Shown here piece after piece: positions 49,301 to 57,842 of a DNA stretch of 64,000 nt (position 1 is the stretch's first letter; every line of letters starts with the position of its first letter). The stretch covers positions 1 to 64,000 of the forward strand of contig JAQWLN010000072.1 in the NCBI GenBank assembly GCA_029247265.1, written 5' to 3'. Made by a program: the position numbers and the translations under genes. Below the pieces are notes generated by a model. That model had not been told where the DNA came from. It saw nothing but the letters and a program-made list of their open reading frames with translations, and searched no databases. Source of the DNA: Fuerstiella sp. Lineage in GTDB: Bacteria; Planctomycetota; Planctomycetia; Planctomycetales; Planctomycetaceae.

Positions 49301-49489
49301 CGTCGGGAAGAACGAAACCGCACCTGCTGTCGTCAGCAGCACGGAGGCCAGAGATTGTGTCGAGCTCCCGGAGATTGTCAGCCATCCAGTGATGATCTGA
49401 GCAATAACGAGACTTAACGTCGCGCTGATGAATCCGTATCTGCAAGCCGTTGACAGATTTGCGGGAAACCTGTTCCTCATGGCGTCCAT
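46358..49489 (-). CDS. Large membrane protein with spermidine-synthase-like domain
   Basis: About 1040 aa. The first half has roughly a dozen membrane helices (for example VLLTTAGAVSFFP, PAIYVAILVMILAVWTT, FAIAIVFLVAPLLFVMAA). The middle part (residues about 490-740) resembles the fused spermidine-synthase-like domain of bacterial membrane proteins: SVLLLGDETGVGLRVCSSFPLHTIETVQPDRLL, then a region ending GVFCQRISQHDL. The glycine motif is altered (GDETG), so polyamine synthase activity is doubtful. The C-terminal 300 residues are helical and charged. The start was set at ATG 49489; ATG 49480 or GTG 49528 are options. The function is unknown. Confidence 0.82.
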   Translation of the reverse strand: MDAMRNRFPANLSTACRYGFISATLSLVIAQIITGWLTISGSSTQSLASVLLTTAGAVSFFPTITRRFRGLLSQPVTPWCLATIMVGMSWFLPMNIDQLLYFGVQSVGHGWAFVIPAIYVAILVMILAVWTTSTAAEELNTVTRSALVGTAVGLLVPTVHGFIVAPLALSVTIATVAATILSFLHRSDDVCGQSHVRSNTGRIKLSTVCAAFALGVSLHAVVRLLSGLMPISVGLLCVGTALCCSVGAVIPSQRITGRLKRPYGLFGTVIALSSLPLLSHQLVNMNLLANATVSSVIFLSLIRAAQVSFFWGVCMACWHGFNSAATPRTCLASSRSIPFILAGIAAAVTCSGTGLSVRSEFAIAIVFLVAPLLFVMAAGNKAPSQSVVPTRGVWFITAATALLVILVSKDSANNSHLLFSARAATAYQTGLAPDVIAQSDCQRLIEQHTSTSGAITVWKQRGDVIEIRRDGLPLGTVSSNTMIVPQLVADSLTAVLPLVMHQNAQSVLLLGDETGVGLRVCSSFPLHTIETVQPDRLLTRLADRFTWNSLTTAPHDDDRVTMRRDSVTTILRQRRDTRFDAVVAVTPQPGAHAAPVFLSSEFYAAVRTQLTDDGVFCQRISQHDLGPQTLIRIMYSASAVFGRVVMLQMAPGEIAMVAGVKPESLLDAGVLHRLQRNHVSRELAHSGWDWSQVAALPLIDSQNPVGIFDHTQRLKSASAANGYFTFGLPLESIRWGNKQAELNAVFAPHQQRLAEAAPRSNAHDEFGRRFSSVVQQHEILTNFPDQPWAYRKSLRMEMQRNPRPATESIRKGEIVREPHRLDQHRKEYFTALGEALRHAATGQIDPLTLRRLAEFTSQYEPLLTDFAHHEVVRIHEATGHQSPALELRHRLHTVYFTPPGDYSVRIVTDAMRQLLDDPELLPTDDLRFDHVNSMLQESVRRWEGRRGYDPQSAQRAQRDVDETIRMANRALESLAGWAGSVGVSQEEVQARRRFVNNALISPLRKYRTQVLAHRIKNQRTARPNIESSDALPLLVDPAELSTN

Positions 49490-50683
49490 GCCTATTGTTA
49501 GTGTTGAAATAAACCGGTGCGGGCACACCGAACGGTTGTTGAAAAATGACCGAGCGCATCTGAGGTGAACTCGAAGAGTATATTCGACGCATCACCTGAA
49601 TCTGGGCCAGTTTACAGAATGTCGGATTCTCGCATCAATACGAGATATGAGCCGCACGTGGCGTCGCGGTGATGGAATTTTCCACGAATCTATCTGAAGT
49701 GAGCCTGGTTTTGGCGGTGTCTCGGGTGTGATTAACGATATAGGGCAGTCAGACGCCCATTGTGGCGGATTTCGGGCCTTCATTGATAAAACGAGGAAGT
49801 TTTAAACAAATGTGGCAAACACTCTGATCAATTTGGACCAGTGCCGACTGTTGTACGTTGGCAGGAAAAGTCAGTTGGTACGCGTAAGAGTCAACACCTT
49901 GAGTAGTCCTCCCCGAAATGCGTGCAGCACCTGAAGTGCCGGTGCGATTTGAACTCGGCTGTGGCATGAACGATGAACGATCCGGGAGTCGACAGAAATG
50001 AACATACCGAAAGTTGAAAACGTACGGACCGACAGTTCGGGTGTGTGCCGGCATGGTTCCAGAAGAGTCAAGACCTATGCGAAACGTGTGTTTCTGATCA
50101 TCGCATCGCGCAGCGATGAGCCGAAACATCGTGCGACTCAGCGTACCCCAACGTGAACTCTATGATCAACGTGCGTCGGCACCGGACATCAGTTCGCGAG
50201 TGACGTGTCGCTGAGAGTGAACGTTGTTCGGCGAAGGGCAGCCTGTAATGGCAATCAACTTTCGTACGCCTCTGCCGCAGCTTTCCAGCGGTGTGTTTGA
50301 TGTACTTCGTCGACGGCGATGTCATGGGTGCGTTCTTGTGGCTACATTGGCTCGTTGACGGACACCACCGCCGGGCGGTCGAGAAACGAAATGTGACGTT
50401 TGGGCGTTTTACGTTTCCCTGCCTGCCGCATGCGAGGGCAGATTTGCCATGGGGCCATGGGGTCAGACGCGCATCGATTTCGAACACTTGTCGTGACAGA
50501 ATTCAACACCGGTGTGTTGTTTTTGAGCAGCCCTGCAAAAACATGGAAACGAACGTTTCTTTTCGCATGGGAACCGGTTTCAATCAGCATGCCACAACGT
50601 CTTGCCGCCCTGTTGGCGGATACTATCAGGCGTTCGGCAGTTCCTCTGTTTTGATCGACGGGTTTCCTCGTGGGAGTAGCATC
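49490..50683. other. Long intergenic region, about 1.2 kb
   Basis: The longest gene-poor stretch in the window, between divergent genes. Small open frames exist on both strands, but none has a ribosome site plus protein-like composition. The direct repeat GAACGATGAACGAT occurs near 49969. The frame of the downstream surface protein is open back to 50291 but that part looks non-coding. It may hold long leaders or regulatory DNA. Confidence 0.45.
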
Positions 50684-52537
50684 ATGAACCAACGACGCCG
50701 ACTGGCTGTGTTGAGCGAACACATGGAATCACGTCTGGTTCTATCGCCAGTCATGATGCTTCCGATTCATGGAACGGATGCCGATACGGATCAGGGTGCG
50801 GCAGAAGTACCGAGCGAACGATCTTCGCCAAAAGAACAATTGCTCGGACGTTCGAGTCAGGTGAGGCAGACCTCTCCGAGTACTCAGGACAAGACGGAGA
50901 CTCCGGACTCGCGTCACGATGTCGCCGGGTCTGCAACACTTTCCGTAGACGATCGCGGCCCGCTGAGCCCCATTGTCGATTCCCGCGCGAATGCGGACGC
51001 GACAGAAGGTGTTTCCAGCACGTCGGCGTCCGGCACAAGTCAGGAAAGCACCGCGCACAGCCAGCAGACGGTCGACGGCACAACGTTCACGGGTGCCGCC
51101 GAGACATCTGCATCGCCGCAGGAATCCGTCGTCACTGTCGAATCCGTGCCAGCGAGTCTGGACAGGACTGTCGCCGTTGCCCGGGAGCAGGGTCCTGCAA
51201 AAGAAGCCGTTTCCATTGATTCTACTAAAGGCGACGTTGTCGATGTGTCTGCTACCGTACTGTCGTCTGGCACCGTGTCTGTCGAAGCGACCGAAGTATT
51301 ATCCAGGTCCGGTGCGGAATCCATGTCGTTGCCCGAAACTTTCGACTCGACGGATGGAGCTGCCGACAGGACTACGGAGGGGGCGCCAGAACGTGTCAGG
51401 GGTGGCTCATCCACAGAGGTTACAGCGGATGTGATCGGTGATGCCATTCGAATAGACACTGTACGTCCGGTCGTGACAGACGAGGAGTCCCAATCGCAAT
51501 CCTCTCGAGCATTGATCGTCGATACACAGCCAGTTCGTCCGGCGGATGTGGACACCGGCGACGGCGCAGTCAACGTCAGCGATGTTGCGCGGCCGGTGCC
51601 CATCGCCACGGCAAAGAACCATTCGCCAACGCCCGATGCACAGATCACCGACCGTGTGAAGACTTCTGCTATAACGGAGGCTTCGTCGGAGCCTGCGGGC
51701 AGCGACACCGATTTTGACGAAGCCGACGAAGTCGCGGACTCCACGATAAAATCCGACGCCAATGTGCACCCTGTTGCTGCCGAACTGCTCTGCGCAATCG
51801 ACCGAGACGGGACCGACACATCCTCGTCAATGGCCCATCAGCGGCCAGGAAGAATATCTGATGGCAATGGTGTGGCCAGTCAGTGGGCGTCGGGGCTTGT
51901 TCTGACACCTGAACCGAGCCGAAATGTCGGAGTGGACACCGCGGCAATACCGAATGCAATATCCTCTTTACCATGGTCGTCGTGGCTGATGTCTTCGGAG
52001 TCGAGGGCGGAAATCTGTACGGATCACGAGCGCAATGCCACGACTGAGACGTTCTTTGGAGACGCAACACGTGTCGGACTGATGTTGGCGACCGTCAGAC
52101 ATGCAGGACGACGTTCCGGAAACGCATTCAGAGTGACGGAATCTTTGGACGAATTGCGCAGTGAAGGCTCGTCCTGTTCAAGAGAACGCCGTCGACGACG
52201 GGCGGCGATGGCCCGTAGTATGCCGACCTCATTTCACCGGACGCGCCAGGTGATCTATCCGCTCGAATACGTCGACGGGCACAACAGTCTGCCCAATGCC
52301 CGTCCGTCGACTGATGACGTTTTTGCTGACGCAGCCTCAATGTCGCTGTTGTACCAGGACAACTTTGGCAGCAGTGACTCATCACGACCTGGAGTTCCGT
52401 GGAGCATCCTGTTGCTGGGGGGCGCCGGCTTTGCCGTAAACCGGGCCGGTCGTAACCGCAAATCTCAAACACCCCGGCAATTGATTCCGCCGCCTGTTCC
52501 GCGCAGCGCCGGTGAAACTCTTAAATTTGCCAATTGA
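50684..52537 (+). CDS. Secreted or surface Ser/Thr/Asp-rich protein with planctomycete N-terminal motif
   Basis: The start at 50684 has GGGAG eight bases upstream and gives an N-terminus NQRRRLAVLSEHMESRLVLS, which resembles the LExRxLLS-type sequence seen at the start of many planctomycete exported giant proteins. The body (about 500 residues) is rich in Ser, Thr, Asp, Val and Ala with little predicted order, typical of an extracellular linker. Near the C-terminus there is one hydrophobic stretch (PWSILLLGGAGFAV) followed by basic residues (NRAGRNRKS), which could anchor the protein. No catalytic domain was recognised. 617 aa. Confidence 0.72.
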   Translation: MNQRRRLAVLSEHMESRLVLSPVMMLPIHGTDADTDQGAAEVPSERSSPKEQLLGRSSQVRQTSPSTQDKTETPDSRHDVAGSATLSVDDRGPLSPIVDSRANADATEGVSSTSASGTSQESTAHSQQTVDGTTFTGAAETSASPQESVVTVESVPASLDRTVAVAREQGPAKEAVSIDSTKGDVVDVSATVLSSGTVSVEATEVLSRSGAESMSLPETFDSTDGAADRTTEGAPERVRGGSSTEVTADVIGDAIRIDTVRPVVTDEESQSQSSRALIVDTQPVRPADVDTGDGAVNVSDVARPVPIATAKNHSPTPDAQITDRVKTSAITEASSEPAGSDTDFDEADEVADSTIKSDANVHPVAAELLCAIDRDGTDTSSSMAHQRPGRISDGNGVASQWASGLVLTPEPSRNVGVDTAAIPNAISSLPWSSWLMSSESRAEICTDHERNATTETFFGDATRVGLMLATVRHAGRRSGNAFRVTESLDELRSEGSSCSRERRRRRAAMARSMPTSFHRTRQVIYPLEYVDGHNSLPNARPSTDDVFADAASMSLLYQDNFGSSDSSRPGVPWSILLLGGAGFAVNRAGRNRKSQTPRQLIPPPVPRSAGETLKFAN

Positions 52538-52734
52538 CACCTCACTGGCTGACGGAAGCCGAACCTGCCAGTGTCTGATGTGAATGCTTAACCCCATTGA
52601 AACAGCGCAGTTTACACACTGTGCAGACGTCCTGCGCCGTCTCTGAGTTGCGGTGATAGAAATTCATATGTTGCGACGGGCGTGTTTTTATATTGGCGAT
52701 TTGTTATCCTAAAGTCTGAATAATGCTTCTCGTA

Positions 52735-52740
52735 GGGAGG
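52735..52740 (+). promoter_or_regulatory. Strong ribosome binding site deciding the start of the PP2C gene
   Basis: GGGAGG lies six bases before the ATG at 52747 and so selects this start over the ATG at 52723. Confidence 0.7.
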
Positions 52741-52746
52741 GACAAA

Positions 52747-53943
52747 ATGCGAATATTGGTATGCTGGGACGACGCCGCACAGGTTGAGCTTCTGAAAATG
52801 TACCTGGGGCTGGACGGCAACGCGGTGTTTGCGACGACGGACCGTGAACAGTTCATAGCGTTTGTGAATTCGCCGCAGACATTCGACGTCATTCTGATGG
52901 CGGCGTCATATCCAGACTACGATGTCGGCTTTGAAACATTCCAAATGATCACCGAGCGTCGCCCGACTTGTCCTGTCGTCGCAGCGTGTCCGCAAAGTGA
53001 TGTGTATCGGATCGCCCGGTTCATGACCGCCGGCTTGCGTAGTTATTTGATTCGCGACGACAACGGCGACTTTATGTTCCTAGTGCAGGCGATTCTGGAA
53101 GCGGCTGTCCGGCAGGTTGACACCGAGCGAGAACGCCAGATCTCTGCCCAGTTGCGTAAAGAAGTGGAATCTGTCCGGGAACTTCAGGAATCGATTATCC
53201 CCAATGAGATCGAAACGCCGCCGGGGTTCAATATCACGGCCCGTTACGAGTCGTCGCAGATTCGCGTCATCGGCAGTCAGCCCGTGACAATGGCCGGTGG
53301 AGACTACTACGAGGCCTTCACCCTGCCTGATAATCGGATCGTGATGCTGGTAGGTGACGCATCGGGACATGGCATGAAGGCGTGCATGTCTATTTTTACG
53401 ATGCACACGCTTATCCGTATGATTCGATTTGACGACTACATTGACACCGCGAAGCTGGTTAAACACATCAATCACGAGTTGTGCAAGCAGAGTGTGGTCA
53501 GTGGCGAAGGCGGCTTTATTACAATGCTTTATGGAGTCTTTGACACAAAGACTCGCGAGCTGTCGTGGGCCTGCGCCGGACACCAGATGCCGGTACTGCA
53601 CAATCTGGATACAGATGAAATCACAGAGGTTGCTGAAGCGGAGGCGGCTTCCGGCCTGCCGATCGGGATTTTCGAAGACGGAGACTACGTCAACAATCGC
53701 ACCATCATTCCACCGCGGTCGCGACTGCTGCTGTACACAGACGGACTGATCGAAGCGTTCCCGTCCGGTTCCAAAGATGAACATGTTGAGTTCGGCATGG
53801 ACGGCCTAGAGCGGACGATGCGCATGGCGAAAGATAAATCCGTGACGGATTGCATGGAACTTTTGTTTTCTGAATCTTACGATTTCACGAAGGGGGCCGG
53901 GCGACACGATGACACGTCAGTCATGATTCTGGAATGTGAATGA
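52747..53943 (+). CDS. Pseudo-receiver / SpoIIE-type PP2C phosphatase
   Basis: The N-terminal about 120 residues have a receiver-like fold (MRILVCWDDAAQVELLKMYL with the acidic pair, then FDVILMAASYPDYD). The place of the phosphorylated Asp is Ala (VILMA), so it is probably not phosphorylated. A helical linker (ERERQISAQLRKEVESVREL) leads to a SpoIIE/PP2C phosphatase domain: AGGDYYEAFTLPDNR, VGDASGHGMKACMS, LLLYTDGLIEAF and GRHDDTSVMIL with the metal-binding Asp residues. It should dephosphorylate a Ser/Thr-phosphorylated partner such as an anti-anti-sigma factor, but no such gene is next to it. 398 aa, cytosolic. Confidence 0.9.
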   Translation: MRILVCWDDAAQVELLKMYLGLDGNAVFATTDREQFIAFVNSPQTFDVILMAASYPDYDVGFETFQMITERRPTCPVVAACPQSDVYRIARFMTAGLRSYLIRDDNGDFMFLVQAILEAAVRQVDTERERQISAQLRKEVESVRELQESIIPNEIETPPGFNITARYESSQIRVIGSQPVTMAGGDYYEAFTLPDNRIVMLVGDASGHGMKACMSIFTMHTLIRMIRFDDYIDTAKLVKHINHELCKQSVVSGEGGFITMLYGVFDTKTRELSWACAGHQMPVLHNLDTDEITEVAEAEAASGLPIGIFEDGDYVNNRTIIPPRSRLLLYTDGLIEAFPSGSKDEHVEFGMDGLERTMRMAKDKSVTDCMELLFSESYDFTKGAGRHDDTSVMILECE

Positions 53944-53974
53944 CGATTGTTGCTACGCCAGTCCTCAATCGAAC

Positions 53975-54805
53975 TCAGCCGAAGTAACGGACTGCATTTA
54001 TGAACAATTGCAATCCCTCGCCGTCGCCGCGTCGGCCTGTCCGCGTCCATTGTGGATGCTGCGTGGCGAACAGGAATCGCTCGGGGTGAGGCATCAGCCC
54101 GAGAACTCGGCCGGTTGTATCAGAGAGTCCGGCGATATTCGCAAGTGATCCGTTGGGGTTGTCAGGTTCCGGCAGTATTGCAATCGCGGTTGGGTCACCT
54201 GACTCAGCCGCTAGTTCGGTCGCCATGTCATTCCAATAGCAAAGTGAAATCTGCCCCGCAGCGCGAAGGCCGTCGAGTACCGACTTGTCCTTGACGGCAA
54301 TTCGTCCTTCGGCGTGGGCAATCGGCACCTCAAATTCGTCCATTCCCTTCAGGAATATGCTGTTCGACGACGTTGATTTCAGTCGGACCCAGCGGTCCGT
54401 GTAACGGCCGCTGTTATTCCAGGTCAGAGTGACCTGATCTTCGAATGCATTTTCATCCGTATTGTCAATACCGCGTCCCATCAGCAGGCCGGCCTTCAGG
54501 ATTACCTGAAAACCGTTGCAGATTCCCAGAAGCAGTTTGTCCGCGGACAGAAACTCACGCATGACATCGTTTAGCTGTCCACGTATTTGGCGCGAAAATA
54601 TCACTCCTGCGCCAATGTCATCTCCATAACTGAAACCTCCCGGCACGCACAGAATCTGATATTGTCGCAGCAAAGATGGATCTTCCAGCAGGCGAAACAG
54701 ATGCACTCGATCGGCGGATCCGCCAGCAAGTTCAAAGGCGTGAGCCGTCTCAACGTCGCAATTAGTGCCGGGGGCGCGAAGTACACAAACTTTAGGGGCC
54801 GTCAT
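53975..54805 (-). CDS. purQ: Phosphoribosylformylglycinamidine synthase subunit PurQ
   Basis: PurQ is the glutaminase part of the FGAM synthase in purine synthesis. Visible: VCVLRAPGTNCDVETAHAF, CVPGGFSYGDDIGAG, nucleophile LLGICNGFQVI (Cys) and the His-Glu site PHPERF. The protein (276 aa) is longer than the small PurQ of Gram-positive bacteria because of the IPVAHAEGR-type region and inserts. The start at 54805 (TAPKVCVLRAPG) fits the family; a longer frame starts at 54835. purL and purS are not in the window. Confidence 0.95.
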   Translation of the reverse strand: MTAPKVCVLRAPGTNCDVETAHAFELAGGSADRVHLFRLLEDPSLLRQYQILCVPGGFSYGDDIGAGVIFSRQIRGQLNDVMREFLSADKLLLGICNGFQVILKAGLLMGRGIDNTDENAFEDQVTLTWNNSGRYTDRWVRLKSTSSNSIFLKGMDEFEVPIAHAEGRIAVKDKSVLDGLRAAGQISLCYWNDMATELAAESGDPTAIAILPEPDNPNGSLANIAGLSDTTGRVLGLMPHPERFLFATQHPQWTRTGRRGDGEGLQLFINAVRYFG

Positions 54806-55058
54806 CCTGTATTCTTTCAGTGCCGGAAATGGCAACGATAATATAGGGCATTGAGCATGAAGTTTGAATTGTGATCGAGTTGATGTCAGAATTCAGAATC
54901 AAATGGCGGGAGGCATCGCGAATGGCGGCATGGTCGAGGCCATGACTTGCTGGATTGAAATCCATAGCCATGCCGGAATCGTCTTGTGTTTGGTCGGCAA
55001 ACTTTCCGCTGCAGCGGTTAATTCCTTTTAAAGTTGTGGCTTATCTATTAAGTTTGTT

Positions 55059-55964
55059 GTGGGGTTGAGGCGTGGGCCGACGCCACTTCAGAAGCTGAGA
55101 TCAGGAGAAGTTGCTATCAAAGGTCCCGTTCTTCAATATGAACTTCGAATTCGGCGACTTTGGGAATGTTCCAAATGCGGACGCACCGTGAAAACGCGCG
55201 GCGCGGTGACGTCACGGGAATGTGCATGCAGTGATCCTCGAATTCTCATGCGGCTCGTGGATCCCGGCCCTGTACCGCCGTTCGATGCATCAGCGTTCGC
55301 GACATATGACAATGAACAGGATGCTGCCCCCCTGGAATCGGAATTAGTGGAAGATCTGCCGGGAATGCCTTCCGCCGTTGGCGAAGGGGAAGGCGAAGTT
55401 GCCGTAGATACGCCGCCGATCGAACGGCCCCCGTTTCGAGGGAAAGGATATCTGCGTGCCGAGGCTCCACCGGAAACCGATGAAATAGACTCGGAACTGT
55501 CGCCTGATTCAAGCCGATCACGGTCAGCACGCGATGCCGGAGATGCAGCTTCGCCCATTGAGGGGAAGCCGCAGAATGTTTCTGCCGGCTCCAGCGATAA
55601 AGCGGCGGCGACATCCGGCTCAACGGACTCACAGGGTGACGAGGGGGCAAAGGTGACAGACGGTCCGTCACGTGGTCGTAGCCGAAGATCGCGTCGCCGT
55701 CGCCGCAAGCCGGGTGAGACTCCCGATAGCAGCAGTGAAACGAGTACACCGTCAGGGTCCGTTTCGCAGCCACATGTTAACAGTGATCAGGCCACGTCGT
55801 CCTCAGGTGCTGCGTCAACGGAGGCAGGCGACCCGTCTGCAACATCTACCGCCCCCACTTCCGCTGGTGACAAACCCAAGTCTGACAAACCTACCGGGCG
55901 ACGTCGGCGCAGAAGGTCGCGGAACCGAGGTCGTGGCCGTGGTGAAAGTGGCGGCGATTCCTGA
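55059..55964 (+). CDS. Zn-ribbon protein with Arg-rich RGG-like tail
   Basis: About 301 aa, start uncertain (GTG 55059; no good ribosome site). The N-terminal region has a zinc-ribbon pattern, WECSKCGRTVKTRGAVTSRECAC, two Cys pairs. A long acidic, Pro/Ser-rich linker follows, then two very basic tracts: SRGRSRRSRRRRRKPGE and GRRRRRRSRNRGRGRGES. Such tails bind RNA or DNA in other proteins. The family is not recognised beyond this. A nucleic-acid-linked role is inferred from composition alone. It converges with the aldehyde dehydrogenase gene 31 bases away. Confidence 0.7.
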   Translation: MGLRRGPTPLQKLRSGEVAIKGPVLQYELRIRRLWECSKCGRTVKTRGAVTSRECACSDPRILMRLVDPGPVPPFDASAFATYDNEQDAAPLESELVEDLPGMPSAVGEGEGEVAVDTPPIERPPFRGKGYLRAEAPPETDEIDSELSPDSSRSRSARDAGDAASPIEGKPQNVSAGSSDKAAATSGSTDSQGDEGAKVTDGPSRGRSRRSRRRRRKPGETPDSSSETSTPSGSVSQPHVNSDQATSSSGAASTEAGDPSATSTAPTSAGDKPKSDKPTGRRRRRRSRNRGRGRGESGGDS

Positions 55965-55995
55965 TGGCACTGATACGTTCCCTGTCTCTGTTCGG

Positions 55996-57498
55996 TCACA
56001 GTGGCCGTACAACGGAAATGGGGCGCAGATAGTCGTTCAGCGTTTCGGGCGACACAACTCCTCCACCCATTCCGCTCTTTCCGACACCAGCGTACGGTAC
56101 GCCGTGTACGATCACGTTGTGGGCGTTGATCCAGCCATTGCCGGATTCGAACGCTTCTGCAACGCGGGCACATCTGGCCAGATCCTGCGACCACACGCTG
56201 TTGCCCAGTCCGTAGTCCGTATCATTGGCCAGCCGAATTCCTTCTTCTTCCGTGCCGAACGGAGCCAGGAAAGCGACGGGGCCAAAGATCTCTTCCCTGG
56301 CAGCCACGTTGTCCAGCGATCCCGCCATCAATGCCGGTTTCACAAAATAGCCGTTTCGTCCGGAGACTTCTGCCGCTCCGCCCTCCAGCAGCAGTTCAGC
56401 ACCGTCGGTGACTCCCTTCTTCAGATAGCCGAGAACCCGTTCACGCTGCACCGGACTGACGACGGGGCCCATTTCTGCAGAGTCGTCCATTTGGTAGCCG
56501 ATTTTCACGGACTTCATTCGGGTCACACATTCGTTGACGAAGTCATCGTAGATGTCGCGATGAATCATCCAGCGAGTGGCATCACAGCAGACCTGCCCCG
56601 TGTGGAAGGTGATCGCTTCCACCAGTTTCGCTGCGGTTTGCGGGATGTCGACGTCTTCAAAGACCACCGCCGCGCCCTTACCACCGAGCTCACACTTGAC
56701 GGGAACCAGATTGCGTCCGCACGCTTCGGCCACAAGTCGACCGACTTCCGGTGAACCCGTGAAACTCATTCGGCGAAACTTCGGGTTCTGCGAAACAGCA
56801 GATCCGGCGGTGTCGCCCAAACCCGTGACCACATTCAGTACGCCGGCAGGAAGCAGGTCGAGTTCCTGAATCATTCGACACAGATACAGGGCTGACAGAG
56901 GCGTGTCTTCAGCCGGTTTAAGCACACAGGTATTGCCCGCAGCAAGCGCGGGGCCCAATCCCCATCCTGCCAGCAGAAACGGAAAGTTCCAGGGGATGAT
57001 GAAGCCGCACGGCCCCCACGGGTGTCGGGCAACCCACGCTTCATGATTTCGCACGGCGATAACGTTGCGATAATTGACCGTTTGCGCAAGGTCCGCGAAG
57101 TACCGAAAGGTATCTATGAAATTCTCAACGTCGCCTTCTGCCTGGGAATAAATTTTGCCGCAGTCAATGGATTCAATCTGTGCAAAAACAGCCTTCCGCT
57201 GTTCTACCGCGTCGGCGATTCGATGCAGAACGGCCGATCGTTCATTGACGGGCATTTTGGCCCAGCCGCTACCTTCAAACGCATTTACCGCGGCATCCAC
57301 CGTGCGGTCCACATCTTCCTTCTGCAGGCTGGCCACGGTGGCGATTTTGTTTCCGGTTCCCGGATCAACGACGTCAAATGTCTGCCCGCCTGACGCTTCG
57401 ATCCACTCTCCGTTAACAAACGCCTTGTGCAGGTCGGCCGACAGAAATTCAGAGACCTCGGGCAGCAGTTCCTGGGCCGTAGCGGTTGCGGGGGACAT
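55996..57498 (-). CDS. Aldehyde dehydrogenase (NAD(P)-dependent)
   Basis: A cytosolic oxidoreductase of the ALDH superfamily, about 500 aa. Visible: PWGPCGFIIPWNFPFLLAGW (NAD site), LKPAEDTPLSAL, FTGSPEVGRLV, the catalytic Glu in CELGGKGAAVVFED, the catalytic Cys in HTGQVCCDATRW, and REEIFGPVAFLAPFG. Sequence style is that of betaine-aldehyde or generic ALDHs; the substrate is not clear. The start at 57498 removes 46 upstream residues that do not look like an ALDH N-terminus. It is divergent from the efflux operon. Confidence 0.94.
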   Translation of the reverse strand: MSPATATAQELLPEVSEFLSADLHKAFVNGEWIEASGGQTFDVVDPGTGNKIATVASLQKEDVDRTVDAAVNAFEGSGWAKMPVNERSAVLHRIADAVEQRKAVFAQIESIDCGKIYSQAEGDVENFIDTFRYFADLAQTVNYRNVIAVRNHEAWVARHPWGPCGFIIPWNFPFLLAGWGLGPALAAGNTCVLKPAEDTPLSALYLCRMIQELDLLPAGVLNVVTGLGDTAGSAVSQNPKFRRMSFTGSPEVGRLVAEACGRNLVPVKCELGGKGAAVVFEDVDIPQTAAKLVEAITFHTGQVCCDATRWMIHRDIYDDFVNECVTRMKSVKIGYQMDDSAEMGPVVSPVQRERVLGYLKKGVTDGAELLLEGGAAEVSGRNGYFVKPALMAGSLDNVAAREEIFGPVAFLAPFGTEEEGIRLANDTDYGLGNSVWSQDLARCARVAEAFESGNGWINAHNVIVHGVPYAGVGKSGMGGGVVSPETLNDYLRPISVVRPL

Positions 57499-57842
57499 TG
57501 AGCGTGATCCTTTGTGTTCGTGAAGGAAGAAAGTCAGACCAGTGACGCGGCAAAGAAACGAAGTTATCTGAGCTCGATACGTTACAATTTTTGCCGCCCA
57601 ATGCCAATCGAATCGTGCGATGGATATGTCGTCCATCCGAGAGCTGAATTTCGCTCCAGCCCGGGTCCAGGGCCGCTGGGCGTGTGAAACTGTGCCGGTC
57701 CCAACGATCGAGCAGGTCCTGAGCGTGGGGCACGATATTCCGAGCTGGTAATGTCGATATCAGACCAGGTGGTGTCCCGGTTGCTGGCTGATCAGTTTCA
57801 TACGGGTTTCACTAGGGACTGTACCAGCAAGGATGCTGTATC
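57499..57842. other. Divergent intergenic region
   Basis: 344 bases between the aldehyde dehydrogenase and the TolC-like gene; expected to hold both promoters. No clear operator was found by eye. Confidence 0.45.

Noticed and set aside
46358-49489. Functional spermidine synthase (speE)
   Set aside because: The Gly-rich motif is altered and no polyamine gene is nearby; only a fold-level similarity is supported.
49490-50683. tRNA or small RNA gene in the long intergenic region
   Set aside because: I could not fold a cloverleaf or a convincing terminator hairpin by eye.
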